Below the pieces are notes generated by a model. The model made no database searches. It was not told the DNA's origin and saw only the letters and a list, made by a program, of their open reading frames with translations. Position numbers and translations under genes: made by a program. DNA of 64,000 nt from assembly GCA_029378245.1 (NCBI GenBank), contig JARKIF010000005.1, positions 2,480,001 to 2,544,000 of the forward strand. Direction: 5' to 3'. Positions 36,301 through 45,610 of the stretch are shown here, piece by piece; the first letter of the stretch is position 1; each line of letters begins with the position of its first letter. This DNA is from Roridomyces roridus (lineage: Eukaryota > Basidiomycota > Agaricomycetes > Agaricales > Mycenaceae).

Positions 36301-37749
36301 ATGCTCCCTACCAATGCCGCCCTGCGATCCCAGGTGGCAGAGGTTGCCCTGGAGATATCTTCTATGGAAACTCGTTTGGAGGAGAAACGCGCTGAGCTAC
36401 AGCGCCTACAGCACCAGCTCGACGCGGTCACCTACCCTGTATTGTCCCTACCGCCCGAAATCACGTCCGAAATCTTCATCCATTGTCTTCCGTCCTTGCA
36501 GTTGCGGCCCGATGGCGTCGACCCTATGCAGGTTCCTCTGCTGGTGTCCCATGTTTGTAGCCAGTGGCGCCGAATCGCCATTTCGACGCCTCTGCTATGG
36601 AGAGAGTTGAATATCGACCTGGGTATTCGACGAAGGCAAGGGTCTGATATAGTCGACACATGGCTGGCCCGCGCGCAGCACTGTCCACTTTCCGTCAGGA
36701 TTCGGGGGCTAGTGCTGGATCTTGTTGATTCGGCGAGGTTTTTCGAGGCGTTCCGGCGACATGCATGGAAAATGCAATCGTTGGAACTGGAGATCCATAT
36801 GGAGGACTTTGAAGAAATGGAAAAGCCCATGCCAGAATTCCCTCTTCTCCGTGAATTGTCACTCTCCTCCGCCGACGGCTGGACTTTACTCAACGAAAGT
36901 CTCGACAAGATGTTCGCCGATGTCCCTCAAATTTCACAAGTTCGGTTGTGTTACTTTCCGGCCAAGGTGGACATGGTCGCGCTTCCCTGGGACCAGCTTC
37001 AAAAATTCACCGGTGAATTTTACGAGCTATCGGAATGTCTAGAGGCCCTGCGTCTCATGCCGAACATCGTTGAATGCACATTTTCGGTGCACGAGACCGT
37101 GGTCGAGGATGATAGCCACCAGATGGTTTCCCATTCGCAACTACGCACCTTTACCCTCTTCCAATCCAAACCTTTGGACGAAGATGAAGCCGTTCCCCGC
37201 AGCGCTCAACTTCTGGCGCTCATCACCTTCCCAAATCTTGAAACTCTCCAACTTCTCGACATCGAGGACTATGATGCGCAGGCCCTGGCTTCGTTTCTTG
37301 GCCGTGGGTCTCCTCCTCTCAAACGACTCGTCATCCGTCCGCATCTCAGACCCGGGCAGACGGATCTAGTGCTGACCATGACTCCATTGCTGCAGCCTCA
37401 TTTCAAAAATTTGGAAATTTGGTACCCAGAGAAGGGTTTCGCGTCCCGCTTCTTCGAGCGTCTCAGCCAAGACTCAGAATTCGTTCCCGGGCTCGAGATG
37501 CTTTCGTTTTATTGCAGAAGTCGGAAGAAAGAGGCTTCGCGGCGGGATTTGCTGGCAATTGCCGCTGAATCTTTGAACAAACGGAGGGATTTGACTGGGG
37601 TTAATCAATTGCGGGTTTTTAGGGCCATGGTTGCGGCGGAGAAGGTCTCACCTTGGTCCCACGCGGACGCCCTCGTGCCGTTCAGAAGACTCGAGCAGGA
37701 AGGATTAGATGTTCAAAGTGGACTTCAACGCAGCCGGAATGAAATCTGA
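36301..37749 (+). CDS. F-box protein (array member, intact)
   Basis: Single coding exon of 482 residues, starting MLPTNAALR like its paralogues. An N-terminal coiled coil (about residues 5-45, LEEKRAELQRLQHQLDA) is followed by an F-box-like domain (YPVLSLPPEITSEIFIHCLP, then VSHVCSQWRRIAISTP and a conserved Leu-Trp). The remaining 370 residues form degenerate leucine-rich repeats with recurring FPLLRELSL and FPNLETLQLLD-type segments and LEIWYPEKGF. F-box proteins bind Skp1 and present substrates to SCF ubiquitin ligases. The start codon is preceded by an acceptor-like CCCAG, so a 5' untranslated exon is likely. Confidence 0.85.
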   Translation: MLPTNAALRSQVAEVALEISSMETRLEEKRAELQRLQHQLDAVTYPVLSLPPEITSEIFIHCLPSLQLRPDGVDPMQVPLLVSHVCSQWRRIAISTPLLWRELNIDLGIRRRQGSDIVDTWLARAQHCPLSVRIRGLVLDLVDSARFFEAFRRHAWKMQSLELEIHMEDFEEMEKPMPEFPLLRELSLSSADGWTLLNESLDKMFADVPQISQVRLCYFPAKVDMVALPWDQLQKFTGEFYELSECLEALRLMPNIVECTFSVHETVVEDDSHQMVSHSQLRTFTLFQSKPLDEDEAVPRSAQLLALITFPNLETLQLLDIEDYDAQALASFLGRGSPPLKRLVIRPHLRPGQTDLVLTMTPLLQPHFKNLEIWYPEKGFASRFFERLSQDSEFVPGLEMLSFYCRSRKKEASRRDLLAIAAESLNKRRDLTGVNQLRVFRAMVAAEKVSPWSHADALVPFRRLEQEGLDVQSGLQRSRNEI

Positions 37750-38342
37750 GGTCAGTTTGTCGTTTTACTTGCCTTGTTCCACATCGATGAGCTCTTATTT
37801 AGCTGCATGATTCGTACTCTCGCGATTTCTTGATGGAGAGCATTACAGTCATGTAAACAGATACTACAGTGATGGTTTCAACATTGCTTAGACCTCTTGA
37901 TTTATCGTTTTTACCTTCCCACTTGGTTGCTGTTTAGTATGTGGGTTTTTTGCTTTGTATTCGTTGCTGCTCTACCGCTCTATATCTCAGTAAGTGCCGG
38001 GGCTGTCAATATTCCCTGACGAAGCAAATTGGAAGTAAACATATTTTATGGATCGAAACCTTAAAGCATCCTTTTCAGTTGCTACCTGCGTCAGCGGGTG
38101 AGAATCCGCATCCAATCCTGTAGGCACGTTCCCACAAACGATCGAGCCCATTCCTATTTCCATTTCTCTAAGAGTCTCAGAGTCTCACCTCGTCACAACG
38201 CCCAAACTCTCGCTCTACCGGTCTCTCGTCCATTTCCGACTCAATGATACAGTCAATGATACACAGCACATTTACAGTAGAGCTGCAATCGGGCTGTATA
38301 ACTTGAGCGCTGTAACCAAGCACGCAAACCAGCGGACTGACC
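37750..38342. other. Intergenic between F-box copies
   Basis: Convergent 3' flanks of an intact plus-strand copy and a broken minus-strand copy. No gene is seen. Confidence 0.4.
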
Positions 38343-39804
38343 TCAGATAAGATTGGGTCCATCTTCCCTGCCAATGTAGGCATCCAGCCCTTGCACCTTC
38401 ATTTCTCGGAATGGAGCCAGATCCCTCTGGCGGATAAGGTGGTTCCGGTGATCCTCCGCCTCGACGACACGGAACACACGCAGCTTGGCGACTCCAGCCA
38501 AGTTCATTCTCTTCACCAGAGGTTTCGCCCCAAAGGAGAGTACCTGCTTGTACGAGTATTCATTTCCTCGATTCCGGCAATTGAAATAAAGGTTTTCGAG
38601 CCGGGTGAGAAACTTTGGATCAGTTCCGAAGAGATGATGCCGAATTCTCTTGGTATATACCAGATTTGCAAACTTGTCAGATGAGATTGCACAAATGGAG
38701 TCTTGTCGGCTTTCAAATACGGGTAAATCCAGGCATATTCCTCTGGGCGAGCGACAAGCCGCTTCAAAGGCGGGGAACCGCGCTCCAAAAATGACACGAG
38801 GGTATCCTCCAAGTCGCTCGGGTCCACTTCGAGAAATTCGAGGTTTTCAAGGTTTGGGAAAGTAACGAACCGGAGGAATTCCACGCTGTTTGCTGTGTAT
38901 TCCGCAGCGGAGTGGGAGGTGGCGGAGAAAGAGAGGAACAGGGTGAAAGTTCGCATTGCAGGATGAGAGAGCACGTCAACTTGGTTAGCATCGAAATCAC
39001 TCTTCGTCTTGAACATTGAAAGTGAACATTCGGTGAGGTTAGGCATCTTGGCCAGAGCCTCCATGCATTCCGTGATGTTGTACAATTTGCCCGTGAAGGA
39101 ACGGACATGGTTCCACGGAAGGACAAGGAGGCGGGAGGGAATTTGGTCCAGAAGGAGTCGGTCGAGTTCAGGAGCAGTCTGGAACATCTCGACGCGGACT
39201 TCGGGAGCTTCCTCATCTTCCTCCACTTCGATGAGGTGAAGGGACAGCTCGCGGAGGTGAGAAAAGTCGGCAAGCGTGGGCATGCGGACCCAGTCGTAGA
39301 TACAAACATCGAGTTTGAGAGAGCGCACTCCCGGTGCATGCTGACAAACTGCCTCAAAAAATGCCTCGTTCTGGTCCGCGATAAGTCCCTCAATTGCGAC
39401 AGAAAGAGGGTGGTGGCGAGAGTGGTGGAGCCAGGTTTGAGCAATGTCAAGTGCATGCTTCTGACGCCGGATACAGCTCAGATCCAATCTCGTCCAAAGC
39501 CTCGGCGTGGAGAGTTTGTGGAGAGTGCAATTTGGCGCCATTGGCTGCAGATTCGCAGCAGAAGCAAAGGGGCCTCCGTGGTGTTCACCGCATCTCTGCT
39601 CCCGAGTGCGTCGGGGAGGCAGTGGACGAATATTTCGGAGGTGATTTCGGGGGGTAAAGTCAATACGGGGTAGGCAATTGCGTCCAAGTGAGCCTGAACA
39701 GGCTCCAGTTCAATGTGTAATTCTTGAATGCGCTCCTGCAAAACCGAGATTTCGTGTAGGATACCCGCGGCCTGGGATCGAAGGGCGGAAGGGGTTTTGA
39801 GCAT
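38343..39804 (-). pseudogene. F-box gene with two frameshifts
   Basis: The copy starts at 39804 (MLKTPSALR). It has the coiled coil and an F-box-like domain (LTLPPEITSEIFVHCLP...LLLLRICSQWRQIALST). Near 39525 an 11-bp insertion, a partial repeat of CTCTCCAC, shifts the frame: paralogues go directly from ALSTP to Leu-Trp. The long middle part is open in the new frame, then near 38650 two extra bases (TGG TAT AT) shift it again. The last frame runs to the family C-terminus (YIGREDGPNLI) at 38343. Two independent indels make a sequencing artefact less likely. It belongs, with the copy at 43861, to a subgroup with TTEAPLLLL in the F-box. Confidence 0.8.
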
Positions 39805-40403
39805 TGGTGAATCGGGAGCTTGATTTCCAGCCGCGGGTGGGCATGCACTTGCGAGTCGGAATAGTTCACTCACAGTAAGCGGTTCCAACTTTCAGGAATA
39901 GGGGACTCTAGCGTGCTCTGGCCTCCAGCGTCTACGGTGGGAGTTCGGACCCGGTCAGGTAGAGATGTTTCTAGTGGGACCGACTTAGTTGAAGTGAAGC
40001 TGAAGGCGGAATTTTGTGAATCGAAGATGGCAGTCCTGTTCAAGTTCAAGTTGAGTTCAAGTGAGAATGGTTCCGATCATTCGCTTCTTCACTGCTCCCA
40101 CGTCCGCACAAAGCTCATTTCTGGTTCTTCGCTGCTACTGTCCCGTGGAGGAGCACAAAAATGAGTCAACGACACGCGATTAGTGCTAGTCTTGGGGAGC
40201 ACAAATTGACGTCCTCGTCCGAGTTTGCGATTTGTGTGGTTCCGGGATGCTCGCACAGCTTTCTCCCTTCTTCCCATGCCACAACGGCGGTCCGCGACGC
40301 GCGTCGACCCTAGGTTCTTCAAGACTTCTCCGTTCTTGTCAGTGGAGTTCGGAACACTACGCACAAACTACTAACACATCCAATTTTTTTGCAGAACGTC
40401 GTC
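39805..40403. promoter_or_regulatory. Divergent intergenic region of two F-box copies
   Basis: This lies between the starts of a minus-strand pseudogene and an intact plus-strand copy. An acceptor-like TTTTTTTGCAG ends 9 bp before the ATG at 40404, again suggesting an intron in the 5' leader. No other gene is seen. Confidence 0.4.
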
Positions 40404-41861
40404 ATGCTCCCTGTGAATGCCACGCTGCGATCCCAAGTCTCACGGCTTGCCCTGGAGATACATGCGTTACAGACAAATTTGGCGGAAATGCAGGCCGAGC
40501 TGGTCCGCTTGCAACACCAGCTTGACGCGGTCACCTATCCAGTATTGTCCCTGCCGCCGGAAATCGTGTCCGGGATATTCCTCCACTGTCTTCCGGCTGA
40601 GGCGTTGGGTACCGATGGTATCGACAACACGGAGGCCCCGCTGCTCGTATCCCATGTTTGTAGCCAGTGGCGTCGAATCGCCCTTTCGACGCCTGCGTTG
40701 TGGGCAAACTTAGACATCGATGTCTCATGCCGCAATCTGTATGCTGCGGAGATAGCTAAAGCATGGCTTGGACGCGCTCGTTCGTCCCCTCTCTCCGTGA
40801 AGATCCAAGGTCAAATCACGGAACTGGGCGACTCTGCACAGTTTTTCGAGACGCTGCGCCGACACGCTCCTGGAATCAAATCTCTGGAGATCTCTGTTTA
40901 TGTGGACGACCTTGCGAGACTACCACAAGACATTGACTTTTCCCTTCTCCGCGACCTGAATATCCGCCTCATTCATGATGATGAGTTCCCTGACGTCTTC
41001 GAGGCGTTCAGCGGTGCCCAGGCGCTTTCACAAATCGTATTGAATCAAATGTCGCCCAGCTTCATCGCCCTCCCGTGGCAACAGCTCCAGAAATTCACCG
41101 GTAAATCGTACACCATCCCCCAGTGCATCGAGGTTCTGTCTCTTATGCCGAACCTCACCGAATGCGCGTTTTCCGTGTTCTCACTCGGTAGCCTCGCAAT
41201 CCCGGGAGTGTTTTCCCATTCAGGAATCCGCACTTTTACCCTGTTCCGCTCGTCATCCGACTGGGGCCAAGAAGCGGACAGTGCAGAAATCCTCGAGTTT
41301 GTTACCTTCCCAAATCTCGAAAGCTTTGAGCTTCTTGATGTGGACAGCAAGGACGGGGAGGCCCTGGATTCATTCTTCCAACGATACCGACAGCCCCTGA
41401 AACGCCTTATCATCCGGCCGCTAGATGCGACCCAGCTGGTGATGACTTCAGAACCTCTGTGGCAGCCCCAGCTCACGGAGCTGGAGATTTGGTATCCAGA
41501 GACCCTTTTTGCTCGCATCTTCTTCGAAAATCTCGGCGAGCAGCCCGACTATGTTTCGGGGCTTCAAAAGCTCACCTTTTATTGCCGTCGGGACCCGTCG
41601 GAGGAGCGGCACGAGGAGCTGGTCGCAAGAGCCGCTGAAGCGATAGTCAGCAGAGGGAAGCTGGAGAGTGAAGCTCAGCTTCGGGTATTCCACGCCTTTT
41701 CGATACCCAGTAACTATCTGGCGCCTCCCCCGAGATCAGCGCTTGCAACGTTTAGAAGACTGGCGGAGGAGGGGATGGATATCTATATCGGCACTGAGGA
41801 TGGCCGCAACAACTATATAAAGTTGGTCTTTTGCTTCATACCTGAAATTCTTGGTGTCTGA
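40404..41861 (+). CDS. F-box protein (array member, intact)
   Basis: Single coding exon of 485 residues, starting MLPVNATLR after a TTTTTTTGCAG splice acceptor in the leader. It has the coiled coil (AEMQAELVRLQHQLDA), the F-box-like domain (SLPPEIVSGIFLHCLP, VSHVCSQWRRIALSTPALW) and the leucine-rich C-terminal region with LTELEIWYPET. It extends about 16 residues beyond the usual YIGTEDGRN end. It is closest to the copies at 8088 and 36301. Role presumed SCF substrate adaptor; target unknown. Confidence 0.85.
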   Translation: MLPVNATLRSQVSRLALEIHALQTNLAEMQAELVRLQHQLDAVTYPVLSLPPEIVSGIFLHCLPAEALGTDGIDNTEAPLLVSHVCSQWRRIALSTPALWANLDIDVSCRNLYAAEIAKAWLGRARSSPLSVKIQGQITELGDSAQFFETLRRHAPGIKSLEISVYVDDLARLPQDIDFSLLRDLNIRLIHDDEFPDVFEAFSGAQALSQIVLNQMSPSFIALPWQQLQKFTGKSYTIPQCIEVLSLMPNLTECAFSVFSLGSLAIPGVFSHSGIRTFTLFRSSSDWGQEADSAEILEFVTFPNLESFELLDVDSKDGEALDSFFQRYRQPLKRLIIRPLDATQLVMTSEPLWQPQLTELEIWYPETLFARIFFENLGEQPDYVSGLQKLTFYCRRDPSEERHEELVARAAEAIVSRGKLESEAQLRVFHAFSIPSNYLAPPPRSALATFRRLAEEGMDIYIGTEDGRNNYIKLVFCFIPEILGV

Positions 41862-42057
41862 CCTCGTGTAGTATGAAAGATTACACTCAAGAGTAAAGCC
41901 ATACACAGATGGCGACTTGCAGCGTCGGAAGCTTGGACGACTCGGTGGCAGACGGTGTACTCCACGTAGATAGTATATTGTCTCGAACATCGAAGAACTT
42001 CCAAACTCCCCACGAATCTTCACATCATTGATTTGTGATCGTTAGCTCTGCTGCGGC

Positions 42058-42064
42058 TATATAG
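42058..42064 (+). promoter_or_regulatory. TATA box of the F-box gene at 42179
   Basis: TATATAG about 115 bp upstream of the start codon, followed by pyrimidine-rich DNA. Position and sequence fit a core promoter. Confidence 0.4.
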
Positions 42065-42178
42065 CATCCTCCTCCTCCTCTTGCCGCATCCTTTGGTGAA
42101 AATTCTGTGTAAATACATGCCTTCCCACTCATCGCGCCCAGAATTTTCCCTGTCGTCTCTCGCGGCGGATCCGACCAA

Positions 42179-43672
42179 ATGCTTCCTGCCAACGTCGCCC
42201 TGCGATCCGAGCTCGCAGAACTCGACATAGATATCTCAGATCTACAAACCCGTTTAGCGGAAAAGCAGGCTCAAAGGGGCCAGCTGCAACAACAGCTCGA
42301 CTCGATAACCTACCACGTACTCTCCTTACCACCGGAAATCGTGTCCAAAATATTCATCCTTTGTCTCCCGACTTGGTCACGTCCCCTCGATAGTATCGAT
42401 CTCAAGCACGCCCCCCTGCTTGTATCCCATATTTGCAGCCAGTGGCGCCGAATTGCCCTTTCGACGCCGGCCTTGTGGAAGGACTCACTGGATATCTGCA
42501 TGTGCCTTCGCCGGAAACAAGCGACCAATATAACGGAAACATGGGTAGCCCGCGCGCAGAGCTGCCCTCTTTCTGTAAAGATTCAGGGGCCAATGGATCT
42601 CGTTAAGCGAGCCGGGGTTTCCGAGGTGTTCCGTCACGTTGCGTTAGGAGTGCAATCCTTGGAGCTGGATATCTTTGAGGAGGACTTGGTAAAGATGCCT
42701 GAGCCCCTGGAATTTCCCCTTCTTCGCAAATTGACCATGTGTGTTTGCGGGGGCGACGAGGTCGAGCTCCTGGACGATCTCGTCCAAACATTCGACGACG
42801 TCCCGCAGCTTTCACAAGTTGTTTTGGATCACCTTCCGGCTCACGCCATTGCCCTCCCCTGGGAGCAGCTTCAAAAATTCACCGGCAAATTCTACCTCCT
42901 CGATAAATGCCTGGACGCCCTGCGTTTCATGCCAAACCTCGTCGAATGTGCATTTTCCATGCTCGAGACTGTTGTCGCCGAAAACTATGAGATATTCTCT
43001 CACCCACACATACGCACCTTGACCCTATTTCAATCTATGGACTTCAAAGACGAGGAGGACGCTCAAGTCGACATCCCCCGCAGCGCCCAACTCCTGGCGT
43101 TCATAACCCTCCCAAATCTGGAAACTCTCGAGCTTCTCGACATTGAGGACTGCAATGCGGAGATCCTGGCTTCCTTTTTGAGTCGTGGTTCGCCTCCTCT
43201 CAAGCGGCTCGTCCTCCGTCCGCATTTCGACCACGGGCAGGCAGAGCTGCTCTTGAGCACGGCACCATTGCTGCAGCCTCAGTTCACAGATTTGGAAATC
43301 CATTTTCCGTCAAAGGATTTCGTGTCCCGCTTCTTCGAGCGTTTCGGATGCGACTCGGGATTTCTGCCGGGGCTCCAGAAGCTTTCTGTTATTTGCAGAA
43401 AACATTGGTCGAAGGAGGCGTCGCGAGATGATTTGCTGGACGCGGCCGCTCTACCTTTGGCCAGTCGGTGGGATTTGCATGGGGATAACAAGTTGCGGGT
43501 GTTTCGTGCGATTGCGGTGGAGCGTCAACGTTCAAAAAGAAAGACCCCTGTCCCATTGCAACGACTGAGGCAAGAAGGAATGGATGTTGTCATTGGCAGT
43601 CGGAGACCCCGGGCTTATGGTGAATTCTGCCCACCCGAGTATAGAGATTCTTCAAGTTCAAGTGAAATCTAA
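42179..43672 (+). CDS. F-box protein (array member, intact)
   Basis: Single coding exon of 497 residues, starting MLPANVALR. Coiled coil (LAEKQAQRGQLQQQLDS), F-box-like domain (VLSLPPEIVSKIFILCLP, VSHICSQWRRIALSTPALW) and leucine-rich C-terminal part (FPLLRKLTM, LPNLETLELLDIEDCN). It ends with a Ser-rich tail (SSSSSEI) after the usual conserved end. The nearest relative by eye is 36301. Unlike the others there is no obvious acceptor just before the ATG; a TATA-like element lies 115 bp upstream, so the leader may be unspliced. Confidence 0.85.
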   Translation: MLPANVALRSELAELDIDISDLQTRLAEKQAQRGQLQQQLDSITYHVLSLPPEIVSKIFILCLPTWSRPLDSIDLKHAPLLVSHICSQWRRIALSTPALWKDSLDICMCLRRKQATNITETWVARAQSCPLSVKIQGPMDLVKRAGVSEVFRHVALGVQSLELDIFEEDLVKMPEPLEFPLLRKLTMCVCGGDEVELLDDLVQTFDDVPQLSQVVLDHLPAHAIALPWEQLQKFTGKFYLLDKCLDALRFMPNLVECAFSMLETVVAENYEIFSHPHIRTLTLFQSMDFKDEEDAQVDIPRSAQLLAFITLPNLETLELLDIEDCNAEILASFLSRGSPPLKRLVLRPHFDHGQAELLLSTAPLLQPQFTDLEIHFPSKDFVSRFFERFGCDSGFLPGLQKLSVICRKHWSKEASRDDLLDAAALPLASRWDLHGDNKLRVFRAIAVERQRSKRKTPVPLQRLRQEGMDVVIGSRRPRAYGEFCPPEYRDSSSSSEI

Positions 43673-43860
43673 GCGTTGATTCCTCGTCCGACTCGCTTTG
43701 TTTCCCGTGCTTCATTTCGGAACAATGTACATTTTTTTCAGTCGTACGAATATGTTACACGTATAAACAATAATCCAATGACCCGAGTGAGTTCTTCAAG
43801 AAATTTGTAAGAGAGATGGCGCGAACTGTTGTCGGTCTGCATTAGTGCGATGAACTGACC

Positions 43861-45227
43861 TCAGATGAGATTGGGTCCATTTTCCCTGCCTATATAGATA
43901 TCCATCCCTTGTGCCTTTAGTTCTCGAAACGGGGCCAGGTGGTCCTCGAGGAATGTTTCATCGCGGAATCTCATATCGACGGCACGAAACACGCGCAGCT
44001 TGGGGACCCCAGCCAACTCACAGTCAAAGGCTCGGCCGCATTTGCGAGTAATTTTGATAGTGATTCTTCACTTGGTACATCCCTGCAATAGAAAGAAAGC
44101 TGTTCGAGCCTGGGGACAAAGTCCGGGTCTTCGAAGAAGTCGAAGAAGATATCTGCGAAATCTGCTGATGGATACCAGATTTCGAGGTCGACGAGATGAG
44201 GCGCGGTGGTGAGGTCGAACTCCGCGAGGTCCCCAGATATTCGGGGGCGAAGGACGAGCCGCTTTAAAGGCGGTGAACTACGGTCGAAGAAGGATTGCAG
44301 AACATCCTCCGGGGCTTCATACCGCTCCACCTCGAGAAGTTGGAGGCTTTCGAGGTTTGGAAAGGTAACATTGTAGAAATTCCAAACTGTCTGCTATTAA
44401 ATCCGTGCTGGAGCGGGAGCGGAAAAGGGTGAAGGACCGTATATTGAGGTGAGATGTCACCCCAATAAAATCATCGTCGAAATCGCCCTCGTTCTCGGAC
44501 ATGGAAAGAGCAAGTTCGGTGAGGTTGGGCATCTCATCCAAAGCCTCTATGCATTCGAGAATGTCGTACAATTCACCCGTGAAGGAACGGATTTGATGTG
44601 ACGGAATGACGAGGAGACGGGAAGGAATTTGGTGCAAAAGGACTCGGTGGAGTTCATCAGCAGTCTGGAACATCTCGACGCGGCCTCCAGGCGCCTGGTC
44701 TTCAGTCAGATCAGTCCCAATGAGGCGAAGGGACAGGTCGCGGAGATGAGAAAATTCGATGCGTTTGGGCATGCGTTCCCAGTCGTCCGCAGACACATAG
44801 AGTGTTAGCGAGCGGATTTCTGGCGCATGCTGACGGAATATCGCGAAGAAACTCTTGAAATTTGCGATGTCCATGATGGGTCCCTTGAGCGTGACGGAAA
44901 GAGGGTGCTGGCGAGAGCAGTCAAGCCAAGTTTTGGCTATAGCATGCGCATGCTCATCGCGCGATGGCAAATCGATATCCAATCTCGTCCACAGCTTCGG
45001 CGTGCAGCGGGCAATTTGCCGCCACTGACTGCAGATTTGCAGGAGAAGCAACGGGGCTTCCGTGGTGTTCACTGCATCCTCCCCCGAAAGTACGTCGGGC
45101 AGACAGTGAACGAAGATTTCCGAAGTGATCTCGGACGGTAAAGTCAAGACGGGGTAGGTAATTGCGTCCAACTGGAGTGGAGAAACTCTGCGGCCTGGGA
45201 TCGAAGGGCGGCATGGGTATTAAGCAT
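43861..45227 (-). pseudogene. F-box gene with N-terminal deletion and two frameshifts
   Basis: The copy starts at 45227 (MLNTHAALRSQAAEF). About 65 nt of the coiled coil are missing, which shifts the frame before YPVLTLPSEI. The F-box-like domain (EITSEIFVHCLP, TTEAPLLLLQICSQWRQIA) and most of the leucine-rich part are open to about 44370, where the frame changes again (paralogues read FPNLESLQLLEVE). At about 44021 one base is missing before LAGVPKLRVF. The final frame ends at 43861 with GPNLI like the copy at 38343. Three separate lesions make this a clear pseudogene. Confidence 0.82.
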
Positions 45228-45610
45228 AGTCGTGCTGTGCTACTGGCGCGTAAATGAAGTGGATTCAACTTGGAGATTTTAGAGTCTGCATTTCGAGTCT
45301 AGATGTGAGCATGAAATTTTCGTCGACACGTTCACTGACAGGTTGGTGCGAAATATTTTACGCGCCGCAAGAGGAGCAGAAAGAACAGAAGACGTTGGCA
45401 AAGCGCAAGAAGAGCGCGTCCAGGTCGCGTTTCGGCGGACTCGGAGATTCGGCGGTGACGGCGCCTTTGTTCCCGGTTTGGACAGATCAGTGATATCACT
45501 CGTGGTCACGTTGGGTTGAACAACACGCCCTCTGTTCTCTCCACGACAAGGCCCCTGCCGGCTTTTACGCGCTCCACGCTCTCGACGCTCCCTCAAGACA
45601 CTCCACGAAT
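45228..45610. other. Intergenic
   Basis: Between the F-box pseudogene start and the membrane-protein gene; it should hold the latter's promoter. No gene seen. Confidence 0.4.
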
